A stretch of 64,000 bases of DNA from Loxodes magnus (lineage: Eukaryota; Ciliophora; Karyorelictea; Loxodida; Loxodidae). Positions 25,620 through 36,006 of the stretch are shown here, piece after piece. The position numbers were made by a program, and so were the translations under genes. The notes beneath the pieces were generated by a model. It was given only the letters and a program-made list of their open reading frames with translations, had not been told where the DNA came from and did no database searches. Position 1 is the stretch's first letter. Each line of letters begins with the position of its first letter. Where the stretch lies: the NCBI GenBank assembly GCA_946699065.1, contig CAMPDV010000538.1, positions 124,001 through 188,000 on the forward strand, given 5' to 3'.

Positions 25620-27569
25620 GAAGGAAAAACAAAATCAGATTAAAAACCAAAGATAGAGTTAGAGAAAGAAAGTTAAAAGCTTTTGATATAAACTTAGAAA
25701 TAAAAATTAATAGACTTTTTTCTTATTAAAGCGATATGAAATGCAAATTAGTCTTCAGAAAATAAAAGAAAAATAATTAGAACATTGCTAATAAGCAGTA
25801 ATTAATAACCAAGTACTTAAAAATTGCCATTATAATAACCATATGAATTAAATTAAATGGGCTTTTGTATTTTAAATATCAGGTAATCTATCTTACTTAA
25901 AAAGAGTGTAAGGAACAATTAAAAAGTGTATACTAATTTTTTAATCATATACTTAAAAGCTGAAAGAATAATAAAATTCATATAAAGAAATTTAATTTCC
26001 AGGTAAAAATGGTAAAGCATGAGAGGAAATGTAAATTAAACCTTAAGTAACCCATAAAAAGAAACTCAATTTTAAAGCAAAAGAAATAAATAAATAAATA
26101 TATTCATTTATAAAATAGTCTGTGATTCTTTCGTATAATTTAAGGTAGATACATGAAAAACCTTCTTAGAAGATATTTTGGATTATGTAAAACAAATTAT
26201 ATTAAATCATTAAGCGTGTTGTAGAATAATGTTATTACCAAACTAAAGAATTTATATTATTATTGCTAATCTTGCAAATGAAAATGTAATCTCTATCATT
26301 TCATTCTTTTTCTTCGTTCTTATGCGAGTGCTTGAAAAGCTGAACAGCTATTTCAGAAGCAAAATTAAAGTTTTAGGTTCATTTTCAATGTAAAGATGGA
26401 AAAGTAAAAAAGCAAGTTTTGATATAAATTAGCGAAAGCATGGAATAAACTAAAGATATTAACTAATTATTTGGATAGCTAACTAGTTAGTGGATAGTTT
26501 GATGAAGGATGATATGTATAAATTACAAGTGATGGATATAGATCTCTCTAATTAAACAAGTGGAAATTGCAATAAACATAATAGGAATAATAACTTAAAC
26601 TTTATAATAATAAATTATACATCAATTATAGTAACTTAGTTATAATCATAGCTTACTTTTTATTTTAAAAGTAAAATTCACTTATATAAATCTACCTTTG
26701 AGTTATCCTGAAATACTTATAAGTAAATCAGAGAAAAACTGGTAAAATAATAATTAAATAAAGTAATTTAGATAACTACTTCCCAAGAAGGAATGGATAA
26801 ATCCAAAGAATTTATTCATAGTACATATAAAATACAGTTTAAAGAATAGAACTAGCAGATATTAGAAATACTAATTTAATCTAGATGAAATTCATATCTT
26901 CTGACCAAAAAAACTTATATGATGAAGAGATTGTAAATGTTTAATAATAATTGTAAGAATCCTTTATTTTAAAGATGAGATAAATTATGCAAAACTTATG
27001 AAAAGAATAACAGATTAGTAGAGATCTATATTGAAGGAAAAGAGAAAATAGCTAAAGAATAGAAAGGAGAAAGGAAAAAATGCTATACTTATAATAATGA
27101 TAGTACTCCTTTGCGAAGTTTTTGAGAAACTAAAATTTTAGGGATATGATTCCTTAAAAGCTATATGATGCTTCACGAGCAGAAGGATTATTAGAAACAG
27201 GATATTATTTGAAAAAGAAAAAGTAGTAAAACGCTTATTTATTGATAAAGCTATTTAAATTTTTAGCTTTATCCTTTAAATTTTATACTAGAGTTAATTT
27301 AAAGAAAATAAATCTTTCTTAATACTGAGAAGTTTAGATGAAAGCAAAAGAAGCTAAAGATTAAAATTAGAGAGATAGACATTAACTTTAATAAACTTAA
27401 AGTTTATCTTCATTTTTCTAAAAGCATTAGAAGATTTTTATTAATAGAGTCGTCAAAATCTATTTATAAGTACGCAAATAGTTAGGCAGAAACTATGTCC
27501 TTTACACTCTAAAATATAAAAGTTAACCAAGCAAAATTTTAAAATAGGATTTAAAAGAGTATAAAGAGA
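25620..27569. other. Unresolved region with a possible coding patch
   Basis: Most of this stretch is AT-rich and unassigned. About 26250-26400 on the plus strand is less AT-rich, with C-ending codons and a hydrophobic-then-basic translation (SIISFFFFVLMRVLEKLNSY). A charged reading near 26790-27200 may also be coding. No start, stop or domain can be fixed, so I do not call a gene. Confidence 0.3.
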
Positions 27570-27618
27570 TTATGAGAGTAATAAATTAAAAAGTTTAAAT
27601 TGGAGTTTAGTGAACTTG

Positions 27619-27634
27619 GAGGACTTTCAACCTC
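27619..27634 (-). other. 3' hairpin of the mobile element, loop TTGAAAGT
   Basis: On the element's strand the sequence is GAGG-TTGAAAGT-CCTC, a 4-bp stem with an 8-base loop about 33 bases from the element's 3' end. A little upstream, GCTGGTTCCAGC is a second small hairpin. The second element has CCTGG-TTGAAAAT-CCAGG in the equivalent place. Confidence 0.55.
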
Positions 27635-27638
27635 GTGT

Positions 27639-28322
27639 TCAAGGACCAGTTTGATAACCTGGCTGGAACCAGCTCCCTTCAGGACTCTTTCTTCGGTCGC
27701 CTTAGATTGTATACCACTTCGGTTTGTAGATTTGACCTCCTGACGGATAAAATTAGTTACAGAATTCTCGTCTAATCTTATCCTAATATTAGTACTATTA
27801 TTTTTCTTTTTATTTTCTATTCCAGTACTATTATTTAATTAATTTCAATTTCTAACATTGTCTATATTTATGTCCAGTTTGTTTGCATACAAAACATCTT
27901 GGTTTATTCCTAATTCATTGCTTGTCTGGATTCCTCGGTAAATTAATAGCTCCTTCTATGTCCATTGGATCTTGAATTGTCTACTGTTGCTACTTGGTGT
28001 TCTCTTCAAGCGCAGTTGTTCTCTGCTGTAGCAATCCCATTTCCCTGAAGAAAGTGTTTTGCTCTCGATCGTAGACTTCCCAGAAGCTTTCTTTCCATTC
28101 CTTGAGCTCAGTAACTTGATTTTTTAGAGCTCTATTCTCTAATCGTATCTTCTTTACTTCCTCCTTCAGGTCAGAGAATGCGATTAAAATTTATGCCTGT
28201 TCTTCCTGGAATTGTGACATTGCAAACTCTCGCACGGCTGCTTCTTGCGTCTCCAGCTCCTTTCTAGGTCCTTCCTCTTCAGTTGGTGTCATCGAGGTAG
28301 CCTTTTGGCGCTTTTGTCCCAT
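27639..28322 (-). CDS. Gag-like protein: coiled coil plus CCHC zinc knuckle
   Basis: The protein is 227 residues, MGQKRQKATSMTPTEEEG... at the start. About residues 40-115 are rich in E/K/L/Q heptads and probably form a coiled coil. Near residue 155 is CFVCKQTGHKYRQC, a perfect C-x2-C-x4-H-x4-C zinc knuckle, the nucleic-acid-binding motif of retroviral and retrotransposon Gag proteins. TGA is read as Trp shortly before the knuckle. The C-terminal 60 residues are basic. I chose the stop as TGA at 27639-27641, inside the 3' hairpin zone. The ORF fills most of the mobile element, so it probably packages or chaperones element RNA. Domain order and length parallel the 212-aa protein at 59843-60481, though overall sequence similarity is low. 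Confidence 0.75.
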
Positions 28323-28552
28323 CTTTTAAGTTGATCTGGAAGTTCCTAGTTGAGTCTATTATTCTTGAAGGTTTTGAGAAGATTATTTCTAGGAAGAAGA
28401 CGTGTTAGTTAGAGATGAGGGTTCTTACTTTCTCCTCCTTTTTAGGAGGTGGTATAAAAGCCTTTCTTGAACCCTTTTACCATTTTTTTTATGAGAGTAA
28501 TAAAAATAATTGAAATTACTTTAGTAAATTAATTAAATTAATTAAATTAATT

Positions 28553-28722
28553 TAAATAAGGCTATATAACAAAATCCGGCAACTCGGGATTAAACCGAGG
28601 ACCCTGAGATTTCCACAAGTTCTACAGTCTCATGCTCTTCCAGCTGAGCTATTGCCGGCATATTATTTATATAATCAAGCAATTATAAAGACATCATCAC
28701 ATTTGAGTAAATGAGGGAAAAG
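28553..28722. repeat. Short duplicated segment carrying tRNA-Tyr, copy 1
   Basis: About 170 bases (AAGGCTATATAACAAAATCC onward to GAGGGAAAAGTTA) are repeated almost exactly at 33407-33576 in the same orientation. The duplicated unit is the tRNA gene plus about 60 bases beyond its 5' end and about 20 beyond its 3' end. Confidence 0.9.
28575..28658 (-). tRNA. tRNA-Tyr (anticodon GTA) with 11-nt intron
   Basis: The acceptor stem is CCGGCAA/TTGCCGG with discriminator A. The D-arm is GCTC...GAGC. The anticodon stem TGAGA/TCTCA encloses an 18-nt loop that starts CTGTAGA (GTA anticodon) and therefore holds an 11-nt intron next to position 37. The T-arm is CTCGG TTTAATC CCGAG. Tyrosine tRNA is one of the tRNAs that typically keeps an intron in eukaryotes. 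The T-loop differs by one base from the second copy at 33429-33512. Confidence 0.93.
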
Positions 28723-30322
28723 TTATTAATCATATGAGAAATAATAATAATAATTTAGTTTAAAAAGTCTAAAAATATGAATATTTTGCTTAATAACTTA
28801 TTTAAGAATTTTAACTTTAAAAAGATAAAAATAAACTGAAGGAATATAATGTTTATTTACATTTTAAAGGAAACTTAATTAAGCAAATAATTTTTAATTT
28901 TTAGCATTGAAATATGAATATCTTGCATTTAATAAGCTTTAAAACATTTTTCTTTATGAACCTTGAATTAAAATAGGAAATTAAATTTAAGAAGTTATTA
29001 ATCTATTTTCTTGAAAGAAATTATCGCTTTTATCATAATCTACAATTTCAGAATCATCTTTTAACCTTAATTCCATTCTTTAAAAATAAAACATAAGCTT
29101 TGCTAAAATATTATATCAAATAGTTGTGTCAGTAATTCTAAGACTTAAATTTACAAATCGATTCTCTAATTTGTACTATACAATAACTATAAAAAGAAAA
29201 ACAATTATTAAAAACGGAAAAAAGTACTAGGGCCTTAAAGGCTCAATAAAACTAAAAATTAAAAAAAATAGAGTTAAAAATAAAAATAAATTAATAAGCA
29301 AAATAGTTCTGAATAACTTTTTTCCTTCAAATAGCCCTATAGCAATAGAACAGCAGAATTCAAAGTTTTTATCGAATTGGAAAAAATTTTAATTTGCGAC
29401 AAATGCCAAAAAATAATTTATTATAACTCAAAACAAAATGCTTATACTGCTATAAGATAGACCATATAAATAGAAGCCACTGATAATTCCAGAAAAAAAA
29501 ATTCGAAACTAAGAAAATATGGAAAAGCATGACCAAACTATAATGCATTGAAAACAGAGAATTATTTAGGAGAAATTTATACAATAGAGATCAGTTTCTA
29601 TAAGATATTGCTAATGCTTAAGAGAGAAGAATGAGACTAATGTGGGAAAGACTGAGACCGGAACAAGATACCATTAATAAAGAAGTATTAAGTAGCAACA
29701 AATAAGTTTTAACTTGAATAAATTAATTCTGCAGAAGAAAATAAGCATACATAAATGATTATTAACAATTTATTAAATAAACTATTAATTATGCATTTAA
29801 AATAAAGAACTCTTAACTAAATCAAAAATTATTTAATTTTAAAACTTATTTATAATTAAATAGCATTTAATATTAAAACTCTTCCTAGGTATAAAAATAT
29901 TATTTTTTTAGAAATGTGAAATATCATATTTAACGTATTTTAGCGAACTAGATTAAAAATAGGAATGTTTATACATTTGATTTTAATTTTTTTCTTACAT
30001 GCTTTTACTTAGAAATTTATTGAAACAATGTTAAATTTTTTATAACTTAAAAGAATTTCCTTTCGAGTTAAAATTTCGTTTTGTGTGGAAGCATTTAAAA
30101 ATATTAATAACCTTTTTTATATAATAAAAAATAAAAATAAATTAAAAACTTTTATTTATCTGAGGTAATCTTATACATGTGATATTTTTTATAGGATAAA
30201 ATGATTCTAAGAAAAACATTTAATTTTGTCTTTTTGCTAATTTTATGAATAATTTAAATGCAAAAAAGAAGTTTTAACTTTATATCTATCTTATAATAAA
30301 TTTCTTAATAAAGTTTTTTTAA
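28723..30322. other. Mostly AT-rich DNA; possible short coding patch near 29366-29800 (+)
   Basis: On the plus strand from about 29366 the reading ELEKILICDKCQKIIYYNSK contains a CxxC pair and continues as a charged, gene-like sequence to about 29800, where the texture fades. No clear start or TGA stop can be assigned. The remainder is T/A-rich and featureless. Confidence 0.3.
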
Positions 30323-31343
30323 TCAATCAGGAATATTATCCAAAGTATTACAACGCTTACCATTCGGACCATCTGTTTTGTAATGGGAATAGTACAAAGC
30401 TTCTGTTAGTTATTTGCCGCATAAATAGCAAAACATAGTTTTACTTTAGCAAATATTAAGACAAACTATAAAGTTGCATCCTTATACTTTCTAAGTTATT
30501 GCTTTACAAACTGGACATTAAACTGTTTTATTATCTGTTTATCATTATTCGAACCTACATAATTTTAAAATATTACAGTTTCTAATATTTATCGTCTCCC
30601 TGCTTCTTCCTCCACTCTGAACACGTTAAATTTTTGTGTTACGCCTTGCATTCCAAACAGTTAAGCATTTTACATTCTTTGCATTTAAATTCTTTAACTT
30701 TTTTTGATACAATCGCTATGAATGGACAATCTATAGTTAAACAGTATTGTGCTCCAGGTGAATCTCTTATTTTTAAGTAATTATACTTTTCAAATACTTT
30801 TTAAGGACAAATTTTCTAAATTACTTTCAAAGTAACTGGAGTTTTGCACTAATAGCAACATAATTACTCTTAGGTTATTTGCCCTCTATTTATTTAATTT
30901 TCTAAAAATTATCTAAAACATGCTTTACACTACTTCATATCACAATCATCATTTATGCATTTATAATTTTATTTATTTTGAATCTTATTGTAACAGACTG
31001 AGCATAATAATTCATCCGGAGGTACTTCATATTTTTTCCCCTAGTTTGAGACTTATTTTGGGATTTACTAGTTTTGTTTCTTTAGTTGAGAACAACAAAA
31101 ACCTCCTCCTATTAGTTTCATTCTTTTCTAAATATTAAATTTTTAGTCTTGATTGATCATACCAGTCTTTTATTTAGATATAAGCTATCTGAAGATGAAG
31201 TAAATCACATTTATTTACTTATTTTTAAAAGATTATTAGCTCTGAAAGACGATCAAAGGAATTTCACTTTACTCAATTCCTTCCTTCAATTTATCATTTT
31301 CATTTTTATTAAGCCTACCTTCTTCTTACTTTTCAATATCCAT
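30323..31343 (-). CDS. RBR (RING-IBR-RING2) E3 ubiquitin ligase with short introns
   Basis: The spliced protein is about 314 residues. RING1 is recognisable from CSVCYNKI through CKACFRQF and CCYQCKTP. The IBR domain has YCLTIDCPF and CKECKMLNCLECK. RING2 has CPVCKAITQKVQGCNFIVC, where the final Cys is in the position of the catalytic thioester cysteine, then FCYLCGK. RBR ligases take ubiquitin from an E2 onto that cysteine before passing it to a substrate. To keep these domains in frame three GT-AG introns are needed: 31242-31267 (26 nt), 31041-31068 (28 nt) and 30555-30576 (22 nt). With them removed, 945 nt remain, which is exactly 315 codons ending in TGA at 30323-30325. No membrane segment is seen. 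The N-terminal 100 residues are not recognisable. The start ATG at 31341-31343 gives MDIEKQEEGRLNKNEN. Confidence 0.8.
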
Positions 31344-32582
31344 AATTCTTAAGTTAACCTAAAGGAAAGTATAAATATAAGAAAAATAATACAACATAAA
31401 AAAAGCTAAAATAAAAGAAGCATTCATAGTATAATTTATAAGGCACTTAGTGTAAAAATATTACTATAGAATTTTAGTTCAAAGCAATTATCAGAACTTT
31501 ATTAAAAAGTAATCTAATAAGGGATATTCATTTATCCTTGATATTATATTCATATCTTTGAAGAGTCAATAACTTTCTTTATTAGATTATATTCATTAAA
31601 ATTTCTAAGAATATCCATAATGATGAATAAAGTAGTTATAATACCCCAGAATATAAAAGATTTATTTATATGCATAAATTAGATTATGAAAGGGAATAAA
31701 AATTATATTTAGTATTAGTTATATCTTCTACTCTTTCCAACTTTCTATTAATCTTATTATTTCTAAGTATCATTTAACTATATCTTATGTAATTAGAACC
31801 TTTTCTGCTTTTTAGTTTTTATATATATCTTTTCTTTTTTACTTAAATTGAATGTCTAAGGAATATTTTAAAGAATAAAACAAAAAGTAGTAGAAGGTGT
31901 AATTTTTATGTTTATTGATATATAAAGAATTGAGATAAATAGAGTACTTAAAGGATAAAAATGATAAAAAAGCTATAGATTGATAGAGTTTTTAAAACAT
32001 AAGGAATTAGATTAGATAATTATTAATTATCGTGGAGTCATTGTTAGTTGATTTGTCAAGAATTTAGTTCAAAATAATTTTTATTATTGTCTTGATTTCT
32101 TATTTCTTGAGTTTTTTTTTGAAGCATTCTTGAGTCAATTCTGATTTATTCTCAAGACTCTCCTATTTCTCTAAATGGGAGTTCTTTATGTTTAAGTTTA
32201 ATTTTTGAATCTTCTCAATAAAAAAATTATCTCAAATTGATGCCAGTTAATAGAAATTTAAACTCCTCAATATCATTACATCTTCATCTTTATCTTCTGA
32301 CTTATCGTAATGCATGTGAATACAGGAAAATTTAAGCCAAATTTGGGTATCTTGGATTAGAAGTTCATTATCAATCGAACTTTTACTCTAGCGAAAACGC
32401 CGAATAAGTTTAATATATTCTCTCAAGGTCCATCCCTTTATCCATAGTGGCTTGCTTAATAGTTAAACTGACAATAGCCTTCATTCATAATATTGCTTAT
32501 GATAATACATCTATATTGTTTAATTGTATAATTATACTTTTATATAGCAAGCAATCCATATTATATCATTCTTAATTCAATT
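31344..32582. other. AT-rich intergenic DNA
   Basis: No convincing coding texture, RNA structure or repeat was found on either strand. Confidence 0.45.
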
Positions 32583-33200
32583 ACTCCAAAGAAGGAACTG
32601 AATAGAGAATTTTAATTCAGAAGATATCCATAAATATCTTAATGAAAACAAGCTTATATAGCTACTTATCTAACAATTATATAGTTAATTATCTTAAAGA
32701 AACAGATGCTAAATAAGAAAAAGAATAAAAGAGCAAATAGACTGATAAAAGGTAATTGTAACGATAACTATGAAGGTACTTTATATGATATGTGTGTAAA
32801 TAGAAATACATAAAAGATCTTAATAGCAATTGTTAGAAACATCTTGATTAGGATTAAATAATAGTTATAAGGATTTATCATTCTAATATTTGTAGTTTCA
32901 TATTGTATATAGTTAAACAAATATTAGCATTTATTTATCTAAAATAAAGTCTTTTTGGTGTTTATTTCAAAATTTTAACCAACTATATACGTTTTTAATC
33001 TCTTATTTAAAATTTTAATTTCAAATGCCTCTAAAAATTCTAAGAATTAAAAAAAGCCAGAAAATAAGAAATTTCTAAAGATCTATTAGTTACTTTAGAT
33101 ACTTCATGAGTGCAAAAGGATTAATCTTCCAAATAGTTTGAGTAAGATTAGAAGCAAATTTTAAATTTCCACCAGAGTGAAGCATCTTTAACCAGGATAA
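32583..33200 (+). pseudogene. Deleted remnant of a block B beta-helix membrane protein gene
   Basis: About 32583-33050 aligns with 22857-23310 of copy B (end of the Cys-rich region, first membrane helix and what follows), with many substitutions and several indels. It then jumps, so that about 33060-33200 aligns with 24840-24975 in the cytoplasmic tail. About 1.5 kb of the family's membrane region is therefore missing. Cysteines are lost and frames are broken. It is a pseudogene and not an alternative gene. It sits just upstream of the second tRNA-Tyr copy. Confidence 0.7.
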
Positions 33201-33406
33201 TTAAAGGTATAATAAATTGGTTAGTCTCTTTAATTATTCTAGTTAAGAGTAAAAATATGTATGAATTTTATTATTCATTGAGATATATAAATATTTCCTT
33301 ATTTCCAGGATAAGTAAAGAAGAGAATTATGATATTATGAGGGTGATGAAAGTGTTGATATGAAATGAGAAATAAAACTTATTATTTAATAAATAATGTT
33401 TAGAAA

Positions 33407-33576
33407 ATAAAAAGGCTATATAACAAAATCCGGCAACTCGGGATTGAACCGAGGACCCTGAGATTTCCACAAATTCTACAGTCTCATGCTCTTCCAGCTG
33501 AGCTATTGCCGGTATATTATTTATATAATCAAGCAATTATAAAGACATCATCACATTTGAGTAAATGAGGGAAAAG
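33407..33576. repeat. Short duplicated segment carrying tRNA-Tyr, copy 2
   Basis: This is the near-identical partner of 28553-28722 in the same orientation. Only a few substitutions separate them, which marks the duplication as recent compared with the surrounding DNA, where no similarity remains. Confidence 0.9.
33429..33512 (-). tRNA. tRNA-Tyr (anticodon GTA) with 11-nt intron, second copy
   Basis: The fold is the same as at 28575-28658: acceptor CCGGCAA/TTGCCGG, GTA anticodon followed by an 11-nt intron, and a T-loop with TTCAATC, the more canonical version. One base in the intron region and one in the T-loop differ from copy 1. Both copies should be functional. Confidence 0.93.
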
Positions 33577-34296
33577 TTAAAGGAGAATTATAATTTAACA
33601 GGATAAAATGAAAATAATCTTTCCATAAAAATAAAAATTTCGAACATTTTGGTTTCAACTATATAAAATTTTATCTTTAGAATAATAAAAAAAGAACTGA
33701 ATAGATAAATCCTTTTTTATTTTCACTCCTCAATCAAAATTACCTGATATTATGATATTTATAATAATAAATACTTTATTTTCAAATAAGATATGAAAAA
33801 GTAAAACCAAAACTAAAAATTAAAAACTTTAAATTGTAATTAGTGAGAAGTCCTTAGTTCTAGTTAGGTAAAAAAGGGAGAATAAAATAAAATGTTTAAA
33901 TTTTATTTTTAACTTTAATGATTTAAATATCCTTGCATTTTGCTAGATTTAACTTATTTTTTTTTATAAACTAAAATAAAAACCTTTGTTTTAGGATTTT
34001 ATTAATCTGATATAGTTGGAAAAATTAAATTTCTGTGTATATCAAGTTCTTGGGTTTTAAAATTGTTTACTTTAAATAAAAAAGTATCGATTTTTAAGTT
34101 TATTTAGAAATGATAAAAGCATGCTTAAATTTTCTTTAGTATATAAAAGATATCTTTTGGATTTTGTAACTTCTATTTTACGATTTCGTTGTATAAGAGA
34201 GTATCTTTCTTACTGATAATTAGCTATATTAAAAAAATATTCCTAAGTTGTAGCTGCTAACTATTTAATTACCCTAGAATCTTGAAAGCCACCTGA
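33577..34296. other. AT-rich intergenic DNA
   Basis: Nothing supportable was found between the tRNA and the next gene. Confidence 0.45.
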
Positions 34297-36006
34297 ATGT
34301 TTCATAATCCTCTAGAAAAATCCAAATTAAAGGTAGAATTGAAGTCTTTAAATTAATTTAGAGAATTAATAAACTAGAATAAAGCGAGTACTCAGCTTTG
34401 TTCTAATTAGCTATTTAAATAAGCAAAAAGAGCTATAATTTAATAAAAGCCAAAGGTAAGAGACCAGAAAGATCATTTAAGTTATTAACTATTAGAGCAT
34501 TTAAACCATTTAAGCTTATATTTGCTTTATAAGTATCTAGATTATAACTTAAAATAAAGCATTTAGTTATTAGATTACTTTCTTAGATGTATTTAAGAAC
34601 AAATATTAGTAAGGATATTGAGACTGTTTAATTATACTAGTCTTTAATTGCTTAATAGTAGAACAATTGAAGATTTTATATTTATTAATATTATATTTGG
34701 GAAAAGGAGAATATACCAGACTTCTTCTTAGAATAAAGAACCTTGTAGCTAATTCTTCAGATTTAGGACTATTTAAACTAATTAATTTGGTTTCTTTTAA
34801 TCCCTTAAGTTCTTATTTCTTTGCTTCTGAAAAAGAAATAATTTCTTTAGAAGCTCTAGCTTTCTATTCCCTTTAAAAAGGACTGAAATTCTTATAATTA
34901 AGACTTATCTATCATGATTTATTGTCTTTATCTATTCTATTTCTAATTATCCCAATCTACAGGAGATCAATAACACTCTTACTTTAAAATCTATTCTTCT
35001 TAGTTTTATATATAAAGCTATTAATTCAATTTATGCCTATTTATATATCTAGCATTTGAATAAGAGTCCCTATTTTATATATTAATAGATAGTTAAATAT
35101 GCCTAATGTATTTAAACCTTACTCCATATGAAAAATTAATTGGAATCAAGCTAAGTATAAAGAACTATTATATAAACAAGAAACCCTTTAGAAGTATCAG
35201 AGAGTAAAAGCAGTTGCTTTAGAACACATTGATACATAAAGTATCTAATTACTTTAGTACTAAGGCAAATATCTTATAAGGCTATAGAGCTATTATCTAA
35301 CATTTCCAAAAAAAGACTAATTTGTATAAAATTTAATTTGAGCATGTCTTTTAGAAGCAACGATGCTAATAGATATCTTTAAAACTATTTTAGTTATTAG
35401 CTTAGTATAATCTCACTTAACTATTAGCATCACTGAAGAAAGTGATTACTATCTTTAGCTTTAAAAAATGCTTATACTATCCAAAAGAAAAAAACGAAAA
35501 TAAGCAAATTAGTTCTGATGTCGAGTTTTAAACCTCTTTAGATTAATTAGATTCTAGATAGATGCTAATAAGATTGTGCTGTATAATGCTAGTACATGCT
35601 CTTTAAAGAAGTCTAGCTTTAATATAATTTGGACAAGTATTTGCTTATATTTAAATATTAGTGCTAGATTATATATGCCATATTATCCAATTAAGAAAGA
35701 ATAATTATCCCAAAATTTAATAATTAGCAAGCAATTTAAGTAAAATAGCTCTTAAATTACATATTAAAGTTCATATCAGAATAGACTGTAAAGCAAAACT
35801 AAGGTATAGAAGATTAAATAAGTAGAATAGTTTGATAGTAATCTCAGATTCTTAACTAGCACATATTAGATATAAAGATACAAGCTTTAAAAGGAATAGA
35901 AAGATTAAATTTAGCTAAAGGAAAAGCTAGAATATTTTATTTATAAAGAACTTAAAAGAACTTTTTAACTAAAAGAATTAGGTATTTAATTTCAGTCACA
36001 TAATGA
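34297..36006 (+). CDS. Uncharacterised 569-aa protein
   Basis: A single frame runs from ATG (MFHNPLEKSKLKVELKSLNQ) to TGA at 36004-36006, 570 codons. In-frame TAA/TAG and a few TGA codons are read as Gln and Trp. The sequence is Leu/Gln/Lys-rich and looks largely helical. A hydrophobic patch lies near residues 185-240, and the last 150 residues have coiled-coil-like spacing. I see no catalytic motif and do not recognise the family. Other frames over the same stretch also look open, and one around 34667-34876 looks hydrophobic. I preferred this frame because it is unbroken from start to stop and keeps the best codon texture at both ends. It converges on the RBR gene, and the two stop codons overlap by about 15 bases. 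Confidence 0.6.

Larger units (their letters stand above)
27570..28504 (-). mobile_element. Short gag-only retroelement-like insertion with 16-bp target-site duplication
   Basis: The 16-bp direct repeat TTATGAGAGTAATAAA occurs at 27570-27585 and 28489-28504 and brackets a 903-bp block (27586-28488) of clearly higher GC content. In its own orientation (minus strand) it begins with an A-run and ATGG, has about 165 bases before a 227-aa ORF, and ends with a short hairpin zone. The ORF encodes a CCHC zinc knuckle. No reverse transcriptase, integrase or terminal inverted repeat is present. A 15-16 bp duplication suits target-primed insertion of a non-LTR type element; this is inference. The sister element is at 59826-60665. 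Confidence 0.75.

Noticed and set aside
35525..35541. A 17-nt GT-AG intron in the 569-aa gene
   Set aside because: The frame downstream of this segment is the same frame that begins at the ATG at 34297, so the gene reads through without splicing.
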